Source of the DNA: CAIYUC01 sp963682005
Lineage (GTDB): Bacteria; Bacteroidota; Bacteroidia; Bacteroidales; FEN-979
Length of the DNA stretch: 64,000 nt
NCBI GenBank assembly: GCA_963682005.1
Contig: OY820914.1
Location: 2,790,001 to 2,854,000 of the forward strand
Direction of reading: 5' to 3'
Shown: positions 38,082-46,384 of the stretch, one piece after another
How the letters are laid out: every line of letters begins with the position of its first letter
How positions within the stretch are numbered: position 1 is the stretch's first letter
Notes under the pieces: model-generated
Told to the model about the DNA's origin: nothing
The model's database searches: none
The model's input: the letters and a program-made list of their open reading frames with translations, nothing else
Position numbers and translations under genes: made by a program

Positions 38082-38831
38082 ATGAGTAATCTTAATCTCC
38101 TGTTAATAAGCAACTCCACCAATGCCGGGGAAGAATACCTCGCATGGCCGCGGCAATACATTAAAAGCTTCCTGGATGAACGTGGGATAAAGAGTGTTTT
38201 GTTTATTCCCTATGCCGGGGTGAATCTCTGTCCTGACGGAGTTGCCGACTCTTTCGACAGATATGAGCACCGTGTTTCAAGGGTTTTCTGGGAGCTTGGC
38301 TTCAAGCTTCACTCGATCCACAGGGAAACCAATCCGGCAAAGACCGTAAAAAGTGCGGAGGCAATCGTGGTGGGTGGAGGCAATACCTTTCACCTGGTGA
38401 AAATGATGCATGAAACGGGGATCATGAAGGTGATCCGTGAACGGGTGAAGGCGGGAATTCCCTTTGTTGGCTGGAGTGCCGGGGCAAATGTGGCCTGCCC
38501 GACAATGAAGACCACCAACGACATGCCGATCAGCCAGCCACCGACTTTCGACTGCCTTGACCTGATACCATTTCAGATCAACCCGCACTATCTCGATGCA
38601 AACCCGGCCGGACATGGCGGTGAAACACGGGAACAGCGGATCATGGAGTTTCTTACGGTAAACCGTGAAATGTCTGTGGCAGGGCTTCGTGAAGCCACGC
38701 TTTTAGAGGTGACCGGTCATTCAATCCGGTTGAAAGGTGCACGGCCGATGCGGCTTTTCAGGTTCGGGCAGGAACCGCAGGAAATTGAGCCTGGGGCGGA
38801 GCTGGGGTTTATGCTGATTCCGAAAAGTTAA
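38082..38831 (+). CDS. pepE: Peptidase E (alpha-aspartyl dipeptidase)
   Basis: This 249-residue cytoplasmic serine peptidase of family S51 has the nucleophile motif GWSAGANVACP (serine about residue 133). It also has GGGNTFHLVKMM, NDMPISQPPTFDCLDL and the INPHYLD histidine, all family signatures. It hydrolyses dipeptides with N-terminal aspartate. The length matches characterised PepE plus a short tail. It is a single gene, bracketed on both sides by arrays that share the GATGCTG heptamer. Confidence 0.95.
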   Translation: MSNLNLLLISNSTNAGEEYLAWPRQYIKSFLDERGIKSVLFIPYAGVNLCPDGVADSFDRYEHRVSRVFWELGFKLHSIHRETNPAKTVKSAEAIVVGGGNTFHLVKMMHETGIMKVIRERVKAGIPFVGWSAGANVACPTMKTTNDMPISQPPTFDCLDLIPFQINPHYLDANPAGHGGETREQRIMEFLTVNREMSVAGLREATLLEVTGHSIRLKGARPMRLFRFGQEPQEIEPGAELGFMLIPKS

Positions 38832-38833
38832 GA

Positions 38834-38896
38834 GAAGATAGAAGAAAGATGCTGGATGCTGGATGAAAAATGAAGAATGAAGAATGAAGAATGAAA
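38834..38896 (+). repeat. Nine-unit heptamer array that switches word in register
   Basis: Nine consecutive 7-bp units read GAAGATA, GAAGAAA, GATGCTG twice, GATGAAA, AATGAAG three times, AATGAAA, with no register slip. It starts 2 bp after the pepE stop codon. Three words that form pure arrays elsewhere in the window coexist here. Confidence 0.93.
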
Positions 38897-38921
38897 AATT
38901 ATAATTCAGACAGGAATCATT

Positions 38922-40562
38922 TTATCTTAGAACACAAATTCTTCCTGACGAAGAAAATTCTTCCGAATTAAAGGTATAAAAATAAGTGCCTAATGGATAT
39001 CCGGACATGTTAACAGTGATTTTCTGCTTTCCTGACGGAAAATCACGATCGGCCAGAACAGCCAGCTTTTTACCCACCACGTTGTGTAATGAAAGGGTTA
39101 CATTTCCTGCCTTTTTTAGCTCAAACTCGATGTTCGTTTTTGTACTGCACGGATTCGGAAATACACGGCATTGATGTGAATCTAAAGCAGTGTAATTCTT
39201 TTGAATGTCGGTATAAGTACTGTATTCGGCATCGGACATTGCAATTCCTTCGCCATCGATTCTCTCTGCAATCCAAGCCTGTACTGCCTGGTGGAGGGCT
39301 TCATTGATCCTGATTTTGGGGCTTGCCGCTTTTAGGTTTGCAGAATCATTATATCCTGTGGAGACAACATTCCAGTTATTTGGGTTTGCCAGGTTGAAAT
39401 CATTCGATAATAAAGGAAGTTTGCGGGTGGTCGAATCAAAATAGGTCATCAGAAAATTATTGTCAAATGAGTTGAAGGTGAGGTCAGGCTGCAGTTCGTT
39501 GTCAGATGTAACGGCGAAATTCAGCGGTTTGAAGTGGGATGATCCGATCGCCTGTTGATTGTAATAGCCGATGATGTCGTAATTGTTGGTTGCCGGAAGA
39601 TATTTTTCAAATGAAACGATCTCCGAAAGATTTGAACTGTCATTGTCCAGGTTGTTCACCTGGCATACGATTACCGGGTTCCGGCATAGCTTTATTGCTG
39701 AAGCATCAAGGCTGTCAAGACATTTAGGTGAGGTGAATGTACCATTATACCCCGGGGTTGAATGTGCTGTAAAGATATGACCTAAGTTGGGAGTAACGTA
39801 ATCCTTCTCCTCCCAGGCAGCAAAATAGTTTCCATTATTATGTGAAGGAGAATAACCATATGCTAAAGTTACTTTATGAAGGATTTTTGAGGTGTTTGTT
39901 GTCACAGCCACGACCCGTCTATTATTTAAGGTAACGCCCCCATTACTGGATGAGCGAAAGATTATAGAATCTAACGTAGAATGTTTGGAGTAAAGAACAC
40001 CAATACTGAAAGGATTTGAATATTGGGCCGGGTAAGTATTATCACTTGCTAATGCAATATCCCTTACATAGTCAAATTCATTTAGAATTTCTCCTTCTGA
40101 AGCAAAAGGTTCAACATTATACCTGCCAACGAACGCCGAACCACTTTGTGCAATTGTGTCAAAGTATACAAACCCTAAAAATAATTTTAAAGTTGACATA
40201 GAAGTACCAGCAGCGATAATATCTACTTTTGGTACAATGCACTGTTCAAATCCAGCCGGCCCGTCAAGTAATACATCCCAGGTTAGACCTCCGTCAGATG
40301 ATTTTAAAATAGAAATATGTGGCCGAATTACTGTGTTATAAGAATATGCCGCTAAAAGCCATCCATTGAATGCACTGCAAATTGCAACATTTTGCTGATT
40401 TTGGGGAGGCTGGTCATTGATAATAATATCTTTCCCAAATAAAACCGAACTGCCCTGCTTAAGAGGGATTGCCGGCGAATAAGCCTTGTTGAGCTGAGCA
40501 AAGATACCTGGAGTAAAAAGCAAGAAACAAATGGTTAAATAGTAATTTTTAAAGGTTTTCAT
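38922..40562 (-). CDS. Type IX secreted protein with BNR/sialidase-like propeller
   Basis: The 546-residue product starts with a signal peptide (KNYYLTICFLLFTPGIFAQ). Residues 35-440 look like a repeat propeller with SSDGGLTW and SSNGGVTLNN Asp-box-like motifs. The last 85 residues form a type IX sorting tail (CRVFPNPCS start, LHNVVGKKLAVL, ICVLR end). It should be exported to the cell surface. The Asp-box residues are few, and no sialidase arginine triad can be assigned, so a binding role is as likely as catalysis. Confidence 0.82.
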   Translation of the reverse strand: MKTFKNYYLTICFLLFTPGIFAQLNKAYSPAIPLKQGSSVLFGKDIIINDQPPQNQQNVAICSAFNGWLLAAYSYNTVIRPHISILKSSDGGLTWDVLLDGPAGFEQCIVPKVDIIAAGTSMSTLKLFLGFVYFDTIAQSGSAFVGRYNVEPFASEGEILNEFDYVRDIALASDNTYPAQYSNPFSIGVLYSKHSTLDSIIFRSSSNGGVTLNNRRVVAVTTNTSKILHKVTLAYGYSPSHNNGNYFAAWEEKDYVTPNLGHIFTAHSTPGYNGTFTSPKCLDSLDASAIKLCRNPVIVCQVNNLDNDSSNLSEIVSFEKYLPATNNYDIIGYYNQQAIGSSHFKPLNFAVTSDNELQPDLTFNSFDNNFLMTYFDSTTRKLPLLSNDFNLANPNNWNVVSTGYNDSANLKAASPKIRINEALHQAVQAWIAERIDGEGIAMSDAEYSTYTDIQKNYTALDSHQCRVFPNPCSTKTNIEFELKKAGNVTLSLHNVVGKKLAVLADRDFPSGKQKITVNMSGYPLGTYFYTFNSEEFSSSGRICVLR

Positions 40563-40637
40563 AAATGCTCATTTATAAAGGAAGGAGATTCGTGATAAAA
40601 TATTTTATAGAGGTTAAGCAAATATAATGAACAATTT

Positions 40638-40665
40638 GTGAAAAGTGAAAAGTGAAAAGTGAAAA
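40638..40665 (+). repeat. Heptamer array, GTGAAAA, 4 copies
   Basis: Four exact 7-bp units lie in the divergent spacer between a type IX cargo gene and the small antitoxin-like gene. The unit is one base different from the GTGAAGA unit of the arrays at 55560 and 58142. Confidence 0.92.
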
Positions 40666-40726
40666 ATTCTTATACACCTTGAGGTGGCTTGAAGGAGCAA
40701 AGTAACCACAAAGAACTAATTTTGGC

Positions 40727-40734
40727 TATATTTG
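40727..40734 (+). promoter_or_regulatory. Promoter -7 box (TATATTTG) of the antitoxin-like gene
   Basis: TATATTTG is an exact TAnnTTTG match and lies 13 bp before the ATG at 40748, giving a very short leader. No convincing -33 TTTG was found. Confidence 0.4.
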
Positions 40735-40747
40735 GAAAATATTTTAT

Positions 40748-40945
40748 ATGGGTGCGATCGTCATCAAAGCAGATAATCAAAGCAATAAAATTCTCCGGGA
40801 GCTGGCAAAAAAATTGGGAGCAGATGTTCTTAATATCAACGATGATCTGTTCGAAGACCTGGCTTTAGGTTATTTAATGGACAAATCAGAAACCGGGAAA
40901 ACTGTCAGTCGGACTGCAATTATCAAGAAACTCAATAAAAAGTGA
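40748..40945 (+). CDS. Small antitoxin-like protein (orphan)
   Basis: This 65-residue protein (IVIKADNQSNKILRELAKKLGADV... start, KTVSRTAIIKKLNKK end) resembles the short antitoxins that Bacteroidota carry before RelE/ParE-type toxins. The N-terminal half can form a strand and helix, and the C-terminal half is the likely toxin-binding section. Its stop codon TGA overlaps a GTG that starts a 9-codon frame resembling a toxin start. No full toxin follows, because the convergent gene ends at 40975. I infer an orphan antitoxin. It could also regulate only its own promoter. Confidence 0.65.
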   Translation: MGAIVIKADNQSNKILRELAKKLGADVLNINDDLFEDLALGYLMDKSETGKTVSRTAIIKKLNKK

Positions 40946-40971
40946 ATATTGAATTCGACAAGTTACTCTGA
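40942..40971 (+). pseudogene. Vestigial toxin start (truncated after 9 codons)
   Basis: GTG at 40942 overlaps the antitoxin stop in the usual GTGA arrangement of toxin-antitoxin pairs. It reads V/M-NIEFDKLL before TGA at 40969-40971. MNIEFDK-type starts are common in RelE/ParE-like toxins of the phylum. Everything downstream belongs to the end of the opposite-strand gene, so the toxin body is gone. The call rests on a very short match. Confidence 0.4.
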
Positions 40972-40974
40972 AAG

Positions 40975-42318
40975 CTATCTCTGAACAATAACTTTCCTGA
41001 CCATCAGCTCCATTTCGCTGCCGAAAAGCATCATGATGTATGGACCTGGAGGAAGGAACTGAAGGTTCATCGACTGTCGTCCGCGTCTTACGTTGTCCAG
41101 CGACATCATCACCTGGCCGTTCATGTTGAGCACATCGATCTTCCTGATCTCTTTGACAGGATCAACATAAAGCACATCTGATACCGGGTTCGGATAGATT
41201 TTTGCCAGCATGGCATGATGCTCGCTGATGCCCACACCCACCACTTTTGATGATGAATAAACCCTCACGGGCAACCCAATAAGGCTGTCGGTGCCGATTG
41301 CTTTTGTCACAGGCGTTACTTCGAAAACAATGTATTTTCCAAGGTCGGTGATCGTGTCCAGGACATAATTGATCCGGTCGGTATAATGACCATTGGTGGT
41401 GTCGATGGTGATCAATGGCCCGCCGATGCTGTCGGCATGGTACCAGTGATAGATGGTGTTTCCTTCGGGCCGCATATTATAATCCTCGTAGTTGTAGTTT
41501 CCCGTAAGGATCTGTTTGACGGTAAGCGACCCGTGGATGACAACATTATAGGCTATGGGCAAAGCCGGAACTACAGGATCAATGTCGTTATACCAGCAGA
41601 AAAAAACATTCGGATTGTTCCCGGTTGTATCATGCAGGGTGTAAACCCTGTCGGAATCTCCCGGCAACTCAGCTGTTTCCCAGTTACCGTTGAACCGGAA
41701 CCTGAATTTCAGCAACGGATCCTGAAGCATGGCCGTATCAAGGAAAATGACCGCACTGTAAAGATTGTCTTCGGATACAGGGAAAAGAACAGTGTATCCG
41801 GCACCTTCATTATTGAAGTTCCCCGCAACATCGAGGTAATCATAGGTGGGAGTAAAATGTCCGGCGCGGATCTGGTACCACATGTCACAGTTGAACCGGA
41901 TCGGGATTGTCGCCGGATTGTAATTGCTGTAAAAATCATTGCGGGAATAAAGCGTATCGGGCATCCGGAATTTCCTGGTCAGGGGATCGGCTGTTTCCCA
42001 GCTTGTATTGCTGGCATGGCGTATCCCGAAATTGTAAGTATACACTGCCCCGGCATAAAGAAGAAAGCTGGAACTCCAAATGTAGGAAGTATCGACCCGG
42101 TGGAGAAATGCTATGGTGTCGTTGCCGGAGAAATCCGAATTGATGTATACTGAATCAGTGGAAGGATCAAACGAGCCGTTGGAAACCATATAACTCATGT
42201 TCACGCGAATCGTCACTGAATCAGTGATCCGGGGATATGCCCCCCGGGCTGCCGACGAAACTGAATGGCAGAAAAAAAGGAGAATAAGTGGAAGAAGGAT
42301 ATTGTTGATTTTTTTCAT
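40975..42318 (-). CDS. Type IX secreted protein with starch-binding-like modules
   Basis: The 447-residue product has a signal peptide (NNILLPLILLFFCHSVSSA). Two related beta-sandwich modules (about 28-135 and 140-250) each have a DVAGNFN- or YINSDFSG-type motif followed by a Y.F.F.I or FRFRFNGNWETAE strand, resembling CBM20/CBM48-like or SusE-like carbohydrate-binding folds. The C-terminus is a type IX tail (AKIYPNPVSD start, LNMNGQVMM, VRKVIVQR end). It lies 6 bp downstream of the branching-enzyme gene, so the two are cotranscribed, which supports an alpha-glucan-related role. The ligand is unproven. Confidence 0.75.
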   Translation of the reverse strand: MKKINNILLPLILLFFCHSVSSAARGAYPRITDSVTIRVNMSYMVSNGSFDPSTDSVYINSDFSGNDTIAFLHRVDTSYIWSSSFLLYAGAVYTYNFGIRHASNTSWETADPLTRKFRMPDTLYSRNDFYSNYNPATIPIRFNCDMWYQIRAGHFTPTYDYLDVAGNFNNEGAGYTVLFPVSEDNLYSAVIFLDTAMLQDPLLKFRFRFNGNWETAELPGDSDRVYTLHDTTGNNPNVFFCWYNDIDPVVPALPIAYNVVIHGSLTVKQILTGNYNYEDYNMRPEGNTIYHWYHADSIGGPLITIDTTNGHYTDRINYVLDTITDLGKYIVFEVTPVTKAIGTDSLIGLPVRVYSSSKVVGVGISEHHAMLAKIYPNPVSDVLYVDPVKEIRKIDVLNMNGQVMMSLDNVRRGRQSMNLQFLPPGPYIMMLFGSEMELMVRKVIVQR

Positions 42319-42324
42319 GAATGA

Positions 42325-44352
42325 TTATTTTGTAATTCTCTTAAGAACGAGCGCAGTGCGGTTGGTATTGTAAATGCTTAAGCGATGGATGTCATTTTCT
42401 TTATCATGGTTCGTGATAAAAACCGTGTTCTCGTCAATCCGGCCGTGTCCTCCAAAGGCGGGATTGTCGGTATTCAGGATGATTTTATAATCGCCGGGTT
42501 CAGGGACCATGAACCGGTAACCGGGGATCGACTGGCTGACATGGAAATTAAAGACAAAGATCAGCTTGTTCCGCTCAAAGGCAATTGTTTTATTGTTCTC
42601 GTCGATATTCAGCTCCTTCCCAAAGTCAACTTTCAGGACACGATAATCCTTGACCATCTTCAGCATTTGCTTGTCGAAAGCAGCGAGAAACCTGTATTTT
42701 AAGTTTTTATCCTCCGTGAGCGACCATTGCCTGCGGGCATAATTGAAACTCCAATTGTTCCCTTCCCTGGGGAAATCGATCCAGTCAGGATGGCCGAATT
42801 CATTTCCCATAAAGTTAAGGTAAGCCTGTCCTCCAAGCGAAATGGTCAAGAGCCTGATCATCTTGTGGAGAGCCATTCCGCGATCGATGACGATATTCTT
42901 GTCATCCTTATTCATGTGGAAATAGATCTCGCTTTGCATCAGCCTGAATGCAATGGTCTGATCGCCAACCAGGGCCTGGTCGTGTGACTCGCAATAGGCG
43001 ATGGTATTGACATCCGGCAGACGGTTATTCATGATGTGCCACATCTCCCTGACATTCCATTCTTCGTCAGGCTGGTCTTTGAGCAGTTTTATCCAGTAGT
43101 CGGGAATGGCCATTCCAAGCCGGTAGTCGAAACCGATACCGCCTTCCGCTACCGGTCTGCATAATCCGGGCATCCCGCTCACATCTTCAGCAACAGTCAG
43201 GGCATTTTTATTTAATGTATGGATCAGCTTGTTTGCAAGCTGAAGATAAATGATGGAATCCCATTCAACGCCGTTTCTGAAATATCCGTCGATGTCCCAG
43301 ATGTCACGGAAGCCGTGATCGAAATAGAGCATCGAAGTCACGCCATCAAACCGGAACCCGTCAAAATGGAATTCCTTCATCCAGAATTTCAGGTTCGACA
43401 GAAGGAACCTTTTTACCTCCATCTTCCCGTAATCAAAGCACTTTGAATCCCAGTACGGATGATTTCCCCGTTCTCCGGCATGAAAATACTGGTCTTCGGA
43501 ACCGTCGAACTGGTTCAGCCCTTCATTGATGTTCTTCACCGTATGAGAATGAACCACATCCATGATCACGGCCAGTCCCTGTTCATGGGCCTTCTTCACC
43601 AGGAATTTCAGGTCTTCCGGGGTGCCTAAGCGGGATGAGACGGCAAAGAAATTCGAAACATGGTATCCAAAGGAGGCATAATAAGGGTGTTCAGCCACCG
43701 CCATCAGCTGGATCACATTGTATCCCGATTTCTTAATATATGGAATGATATATTCAGCGAATTCGGCGAATGTCCCGATATCCATTTTCTCCTGGGCCAT
43801 TCCCGGATGGCATTCGTAAATGAACAGTTGATCGAGTGATCCGATCACCGGTTGGTCACCTTCCCATCTGAATTTTTTTGGAGGAAGCCATACCTGGCCG
43901 GTGAAATTATGTGTCTTCTCGTCTTTGACCACCCTCCGGATCCAGGCCGGAATCCTTTCCTGCCAGCCCAGGTCGGAATGAACCAGGACTTTGACCAGGC
44001 TTTTATGAGTAAACCGGCCTTTGTAAGTTTCCTCATCCAGGAATAATTCCCAGACACCGTACTGATCACGCGTCATCCGGTGGGAATAGCGCTGCCAGTT
44101 ATTGAAATCGCCGAAAAGGTAAAGATCCATTGCTTTCGGTGCCCACTCGCGGTAAATCCATCCTTTCCTGGCTTTATCATAGTGGATCCCGAAATAATCA
44201 TAGGCATCTGCAAAAGAAGATAATGACTCCCAGATACCCTCGATTTCAGCTATGGCTTCAGTATATCGTGCATACCTGTCATCAATCTCCTGTTCGACAG
44301 GTTTCAGCCAGGGATCATTTTTGTACAGTGCAAGTCGTCGTTTCCGGGTCAT
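42325..44352 (-). CDS. glgB: 1,4-alpha-glucan branching enzyme (GH13)
   Basis: This 675-residue protein has an N-terminal CBM48 domain (YREWAPKAMDLYLFGDFNNWQ, about 65-85) followed by the GH13 barrel. The four conserved regions are VIMDVVHSH, FRFDGVTSM (nucleophile Asp about 337), VAEDVSG (acid/base Glu about 389) and YCESHDQ (third Asp about 455). It closes with the C-terminal beta domain. The sequence is nearer the eukaryotic-type branching enzymes. It transfers alpha-1,4 chains into alpha-1,6 branches for glycogen. The tight 6-bp spacing to a secreted protein gene downstream is unusual. Confidence 0.95.
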   Translation of the reverse strand: MTRKRRLALYKNDPWLKPVEQEIDDRYARYTEAIAEIEGIWESLSSFADAYDYFGIHYDKARKGWIYREWAPKAMDLYLFGDFNNWQRYSHRMTRDQYGVWELFLDEETYKGRFTHKSLVKVLVHSDLGWQERIPAWIRRVVKDEKTHNFTGQVWLPPKKFRWEGDQPVIGSLDQLFIYECHPGMAQEKMDIGTFAEFAEYIIPYIKKSGYNVIQLMAVAEHPYYASFGYHVSNFFAVSSRLGTPEDLKFLVKKAHEQGLAVIMDVVHSHTVKNINEGLNQFDGSEDQYFHAGERGNHPYWDSKCFDYGKMEVKRFLLSNLKFWMKEFHFDGFRFDGVTSMLYFDHGFRDIWDIDGYFRNGVEWDSIIYLQLANKLIHTLNKNALTVAEDVSGMPGLCRPVAEGGIGFDYRLGMAIPDYWIKLLKDQPDEEWNVREMWHIMNNRLPDVNTIAYCESHDQALVGDQTIAFRLMQSEIYFHMNKDDKNIVIDRGMALHKMIRLLTISLGGQAYLNFMGNEFGHPDWIDFPREGNNWSFNYARRQWSLTEDKNLKYRFLAAFDKQMLKMVKDYRVLKVDFGKELNIDENNKTIAFERNKLIFVFNFHVSQSIPGYRFMVPEPGDYKIILNTDNPAFGGHGRIDENTVFITNHDKENDIHRLSIYNTNRTALVLKRITK

Positions 44353-44404
44353 ATCCTGATCTCAAATCACGACGAAAATACGAAATAAATCTGATATTGA
44401 GGGA

Positions 44405-45145
44405 TCAATGTCGTTCGTGGATGAAATCATCCAACTCCTTAATTGAGGATTCAAAGGTAAATGCATCGTTTACCAGGTAATAATTCCCAAGGTCGTAGGT
44501 ATGGTTGAAAGCAAATTTTGCAAGGTCAAGGCGGCTTGATTCAAAAGTGAGAAGTAACATCAGCTCTTTTACCTGTCTCGACAGCAGGCAGTTCATGCTT
44601 ATGATCTGCTTTGCCATAGTCAGTTTGGAATCTTCAAACGTTTTTTCGTCCACAGAGGTCTTTGCTTCCCTGAAACCTTCAGGTGACATGGGAACGGGAC
44701 AACCTACAGGGCCATTGTATCCGGGAAGATAATCCACCGTTGGCGGAGGCGGAGGTGTCGGGGGATAATAATCATCATCATAATCTTCATCCATGTATGT
44801 TTGCCATTCCAGCGAAACATCATTCACCTTATCCATGTAATATTTTCCTTCAGCGCTTCTTTTGATCAGGTAGGTTACTTCGTGATCAGGTTTAAGGTAG
44901 ATCGTTTTGCTGAACGTGATGGCGCGGTAGATCGTAACAACCGTGATCTTCACCTTGTAAGAAGGCCTGTCAAGCCTGGTGATCTCTATCCTGTTTTCGG
45001 GTTCTTCATTCTGGGGTATTCCGTTCAGGTAGAGCAGGAAATTCTCTCCATGTTCAGAATCCAGTATCAGGTTTGATGTCTGCCCGGTACCGTTTAAGCT
45101 GAATAGAACCAGGGAAAAGCAAATAATGAGAAGAAAGTGTTTCAT
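44405..45145 (-). CDS. Secreted DUF4476 protein
   Basis: The 246-residue product has a signal peptide (KHFLLIICFSLVLFSLNGTGQ). It has a beta-rich N-terminal domain (about 25-110), a proline-rich linker (PPTPPPPP near 130), and a C-terminal helical DUF4476 domain (KTFEDSKLTMAKQIISMN...LLLTFESSRLDLAKFAFNHTYD). Such proteins are periplasmic or surface-exposed and of unknown function. It precedes glgB by 52 bp on the same strand and may share its transcript. Confidence 0.78.
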   Translation of the reverse strand: MKHFLLIICFSLVLFSLNGTGQTSNLILDSEHGENFLLYLNGIPQNEEPENRIEITRLDRPSYKVKITVVTIYRAITFSKTIYLKPDHEVTYLIKRSAEGKYYMDKVNDVSLEWQTYMDEDYDDDYYPPTPPPPPTVDYLPGYNGPVGCPVPMSPEGFREAKTSVDEKTFEDSKLTMAKQIISMNCLLSRQVKELMLLLTFESSRLDLAKFAFNHTYDLGNYYLVNDAFTFESSIKELDDFIHERH

Positions 45146-45195
45146 GGGAAAATTTTGGGGTTTTTTCTTACAAAGTTGATGCCATGATTGAGAGG

Positions 45196-45948
45196 TTATT
45201 TTTTACAAACGACAACAAAATCCCTTGATCCGGCTGAGAGCTCCTCTTCCTGGTAATTCCCGAAGATCTGGTATCCTGAAAATTTTGATCGCTGCAACAG
45301 GTATTCGAGCTCATAACGGAAAAAGAACCTCAGTTTTGTTTTCCATGTATCACACAGGAGTGTCCCGTTTTCCGTCCACTCGAACCGGAATGAAACATCA
45401 GCAACCTGCCGGATCAGGTCATACCGGGCCGTTGCGATGCGTTTCAACGTCTCGCCCGGTGCATATTCGCCTTCAAAATCAATGTGATCGGCAATACCGT
45501 TTGCGATCATCAGGGGATCGGGAATGAACGTATCGAAAATGAATTCGCCGCCTTCCTTCAGGGAATCATGAACATTGTTCAATGCGAGAAGTTGTTCTTC
45601 AGTTTCCGTCAGATGCATAAAAACACGGAATGGTGCCACGACAAGAGCAAACTCCTGGTCGAAGGAATAGGTCTGAATATCCTGGAGCGTTATGCGGAAA
45701 TGATCTTTCGGGTCAAGTTTCGTTTTGAGGATCCGGATCATTGACGGACTGATATCAATGCCATGGATGTTTATGCCCAGGCTGAGTGCTTCGGTAAAGA
45801 ACCTTCCGGTTCCCACTCCAACCTCAAGCACAGGCCCTGATGTTTTCCTGATCTTGCACAGGAAATACCCCGAATCAACCTTTGACCTGATCCTGTCATA
45901 GATGATATCATAGAAACGGGCGAAGATGTCGGAATAGAGAGAACCCAT
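45196..45948 (-). CDS. SAM-dependent class I methyltransferase
   Basis: The 250-residue cytoplasmic protein has motif I VLEVGVGTGRF (about residues 40-50), motif II GIDISPSMI, and FALVVAPFRVFMHL as the motif IV strand, followed by VHDSLKEGGEFIFDTF. This is a Methyltransf_25/11-type Rossmann fold. The substrate is unknown; small-molecule methyltransferases often look like this. It stands between intergenic arrays. Confidence 0.85.
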   Translation of the reverse strand: MGSLYSDIFARFYDIIYDRIRSKVDSGYFLCKIRKTSGPVLEVGVGTGRFFTEALSLGINIHGIDISPSMIRILKTKLDPKDHFRITLQDIQTYSFDQEFALVVAPFRVFMHLTETEEQLLALNNVHDSLKEGGEFIFDTFIPDPLMIANGIADHIDFEGEYAPGETLKRIATARYDLIRQVADVSFRFEWTENGTLLCDTWKTKLRFFFRYELEYLLQRSKFSGYQIFGNYQEEELSAGSRDFVVVCKK

Positions 45949-45959
45949 TATTGAGTATT

Positions 45960-45987
45960 AAAAATGAAAAATTAAGAATTAAAAATG
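45960..45987 (-). repeat. A-rich heptamer array, AAAAATG/AAGAATT, 4 units
   Basis: AAAAATG, AAAAATT, AAGAATT and AAAAATG stand in register just upstream of the methyltransferase start. Low complexity makes this a weaker array. Confidence 0.5.
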
Positions 45988-46016
45988 ATATTCCGGCTGG
46001 TTTGCTCTTTCCCAAA

Positions 46017-46048
46017 CTCACCACCTCACCACCTCGCCAATTCACCAC
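46017..46048 (-). repeat. Octamer array, CTCACCAC family, 4 units
   Basis: CTCACCAC twice, CTCGCCAA and TTCACCAC stand in 8-bp register and continue without a slip into the palindrome at 46048-46072. Confidence 0.85.
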
Positions 46049-46072
46049 CGTCATCCCCGCGAAAGCGGGGAC
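46048..46072 (+). repeat. Dispersed palindromic element, copy 2
   Basis: The 24-bp body (46049-46072) with core CCCCGCGAAAGCGGGG is exactly three octamers long and continues the register of the preceding octamer array. It is identical to the copies at 17361 (inverted) and 63096 over the core and the flanking GTCAT. Confidence 0.9.
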
Positions 46073-46090
46073 AGCTCATCAGCTGCTATT

Positions 46091-46366
46091 CTAGCAATTC
46101 ATCAGGATCACCGCCGTAATCGCAAGCAGCACGATCGGGACGAGGACCAGCACCTTTTTCCTGTCCCTTTTGATAAATTCCTGGCATTCCGTTATTTTTT
46201 CTTCCGAAAACGCATCGCCCGGTTTGTATTTCAATGCAGCCTTGTATTCTTCCCTTGCGGAACGGAACAGGTCGATCCTGGTGAAATCGGAGGCACGCTG
46301 GATATGTTCGCGGTATTTCAGCTCTTCATGTGTCAGGTTTTCCGATTCGGGTTCGTGATGTGCCAT
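46091..46366 (-). CDS. Small single-pass membrane protein with TPR-like helix pair
   Basis: This 91-residue protein has an acidic N-terminus, one helix-turn-helix unit (FRSAREEYKAALKYKPGDAFSEEKITECQEF) that fits one TPR, and a C-terminal membrane helix (VLVLVPIVLLAITAVILMNC). It looks tail-anchored in the inner membrane with the soluble part in the cytoplasm. No function can be assigned. It lies 18 bp after the next minus gene's stop, so is probably cotranscribed with the DUF3078 gene. Confidence 0.65.
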   Translation of the reverse strand: MAHHEPESENLTHEELKYREHIQRASDFTRIDLFRSAREEYKAALKYKPGDAFSEEKITECQEFIKRDRKKVLVLVPIVLLAITAVILMNC

Positions 46367-46384
46367 TATGGTTAATTTTTAATA

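Noticed and set aside
37855..38085. 76-codon plus-strand frame with a perfect MLDAGCW peptide repeat
   Set aside because: It is only the translation of the GGATGCT array; a 7-bp unit always yields a 7-residue repeat in an open frame. No RBS, family or downstream domain supports it.
41386..42153. 255-codon plus-strand frame
   Set aside because: Opposite the type IX secreted protein at 40975-42318, whose signal peptide and sorting tail prove the minus strand to be coding.
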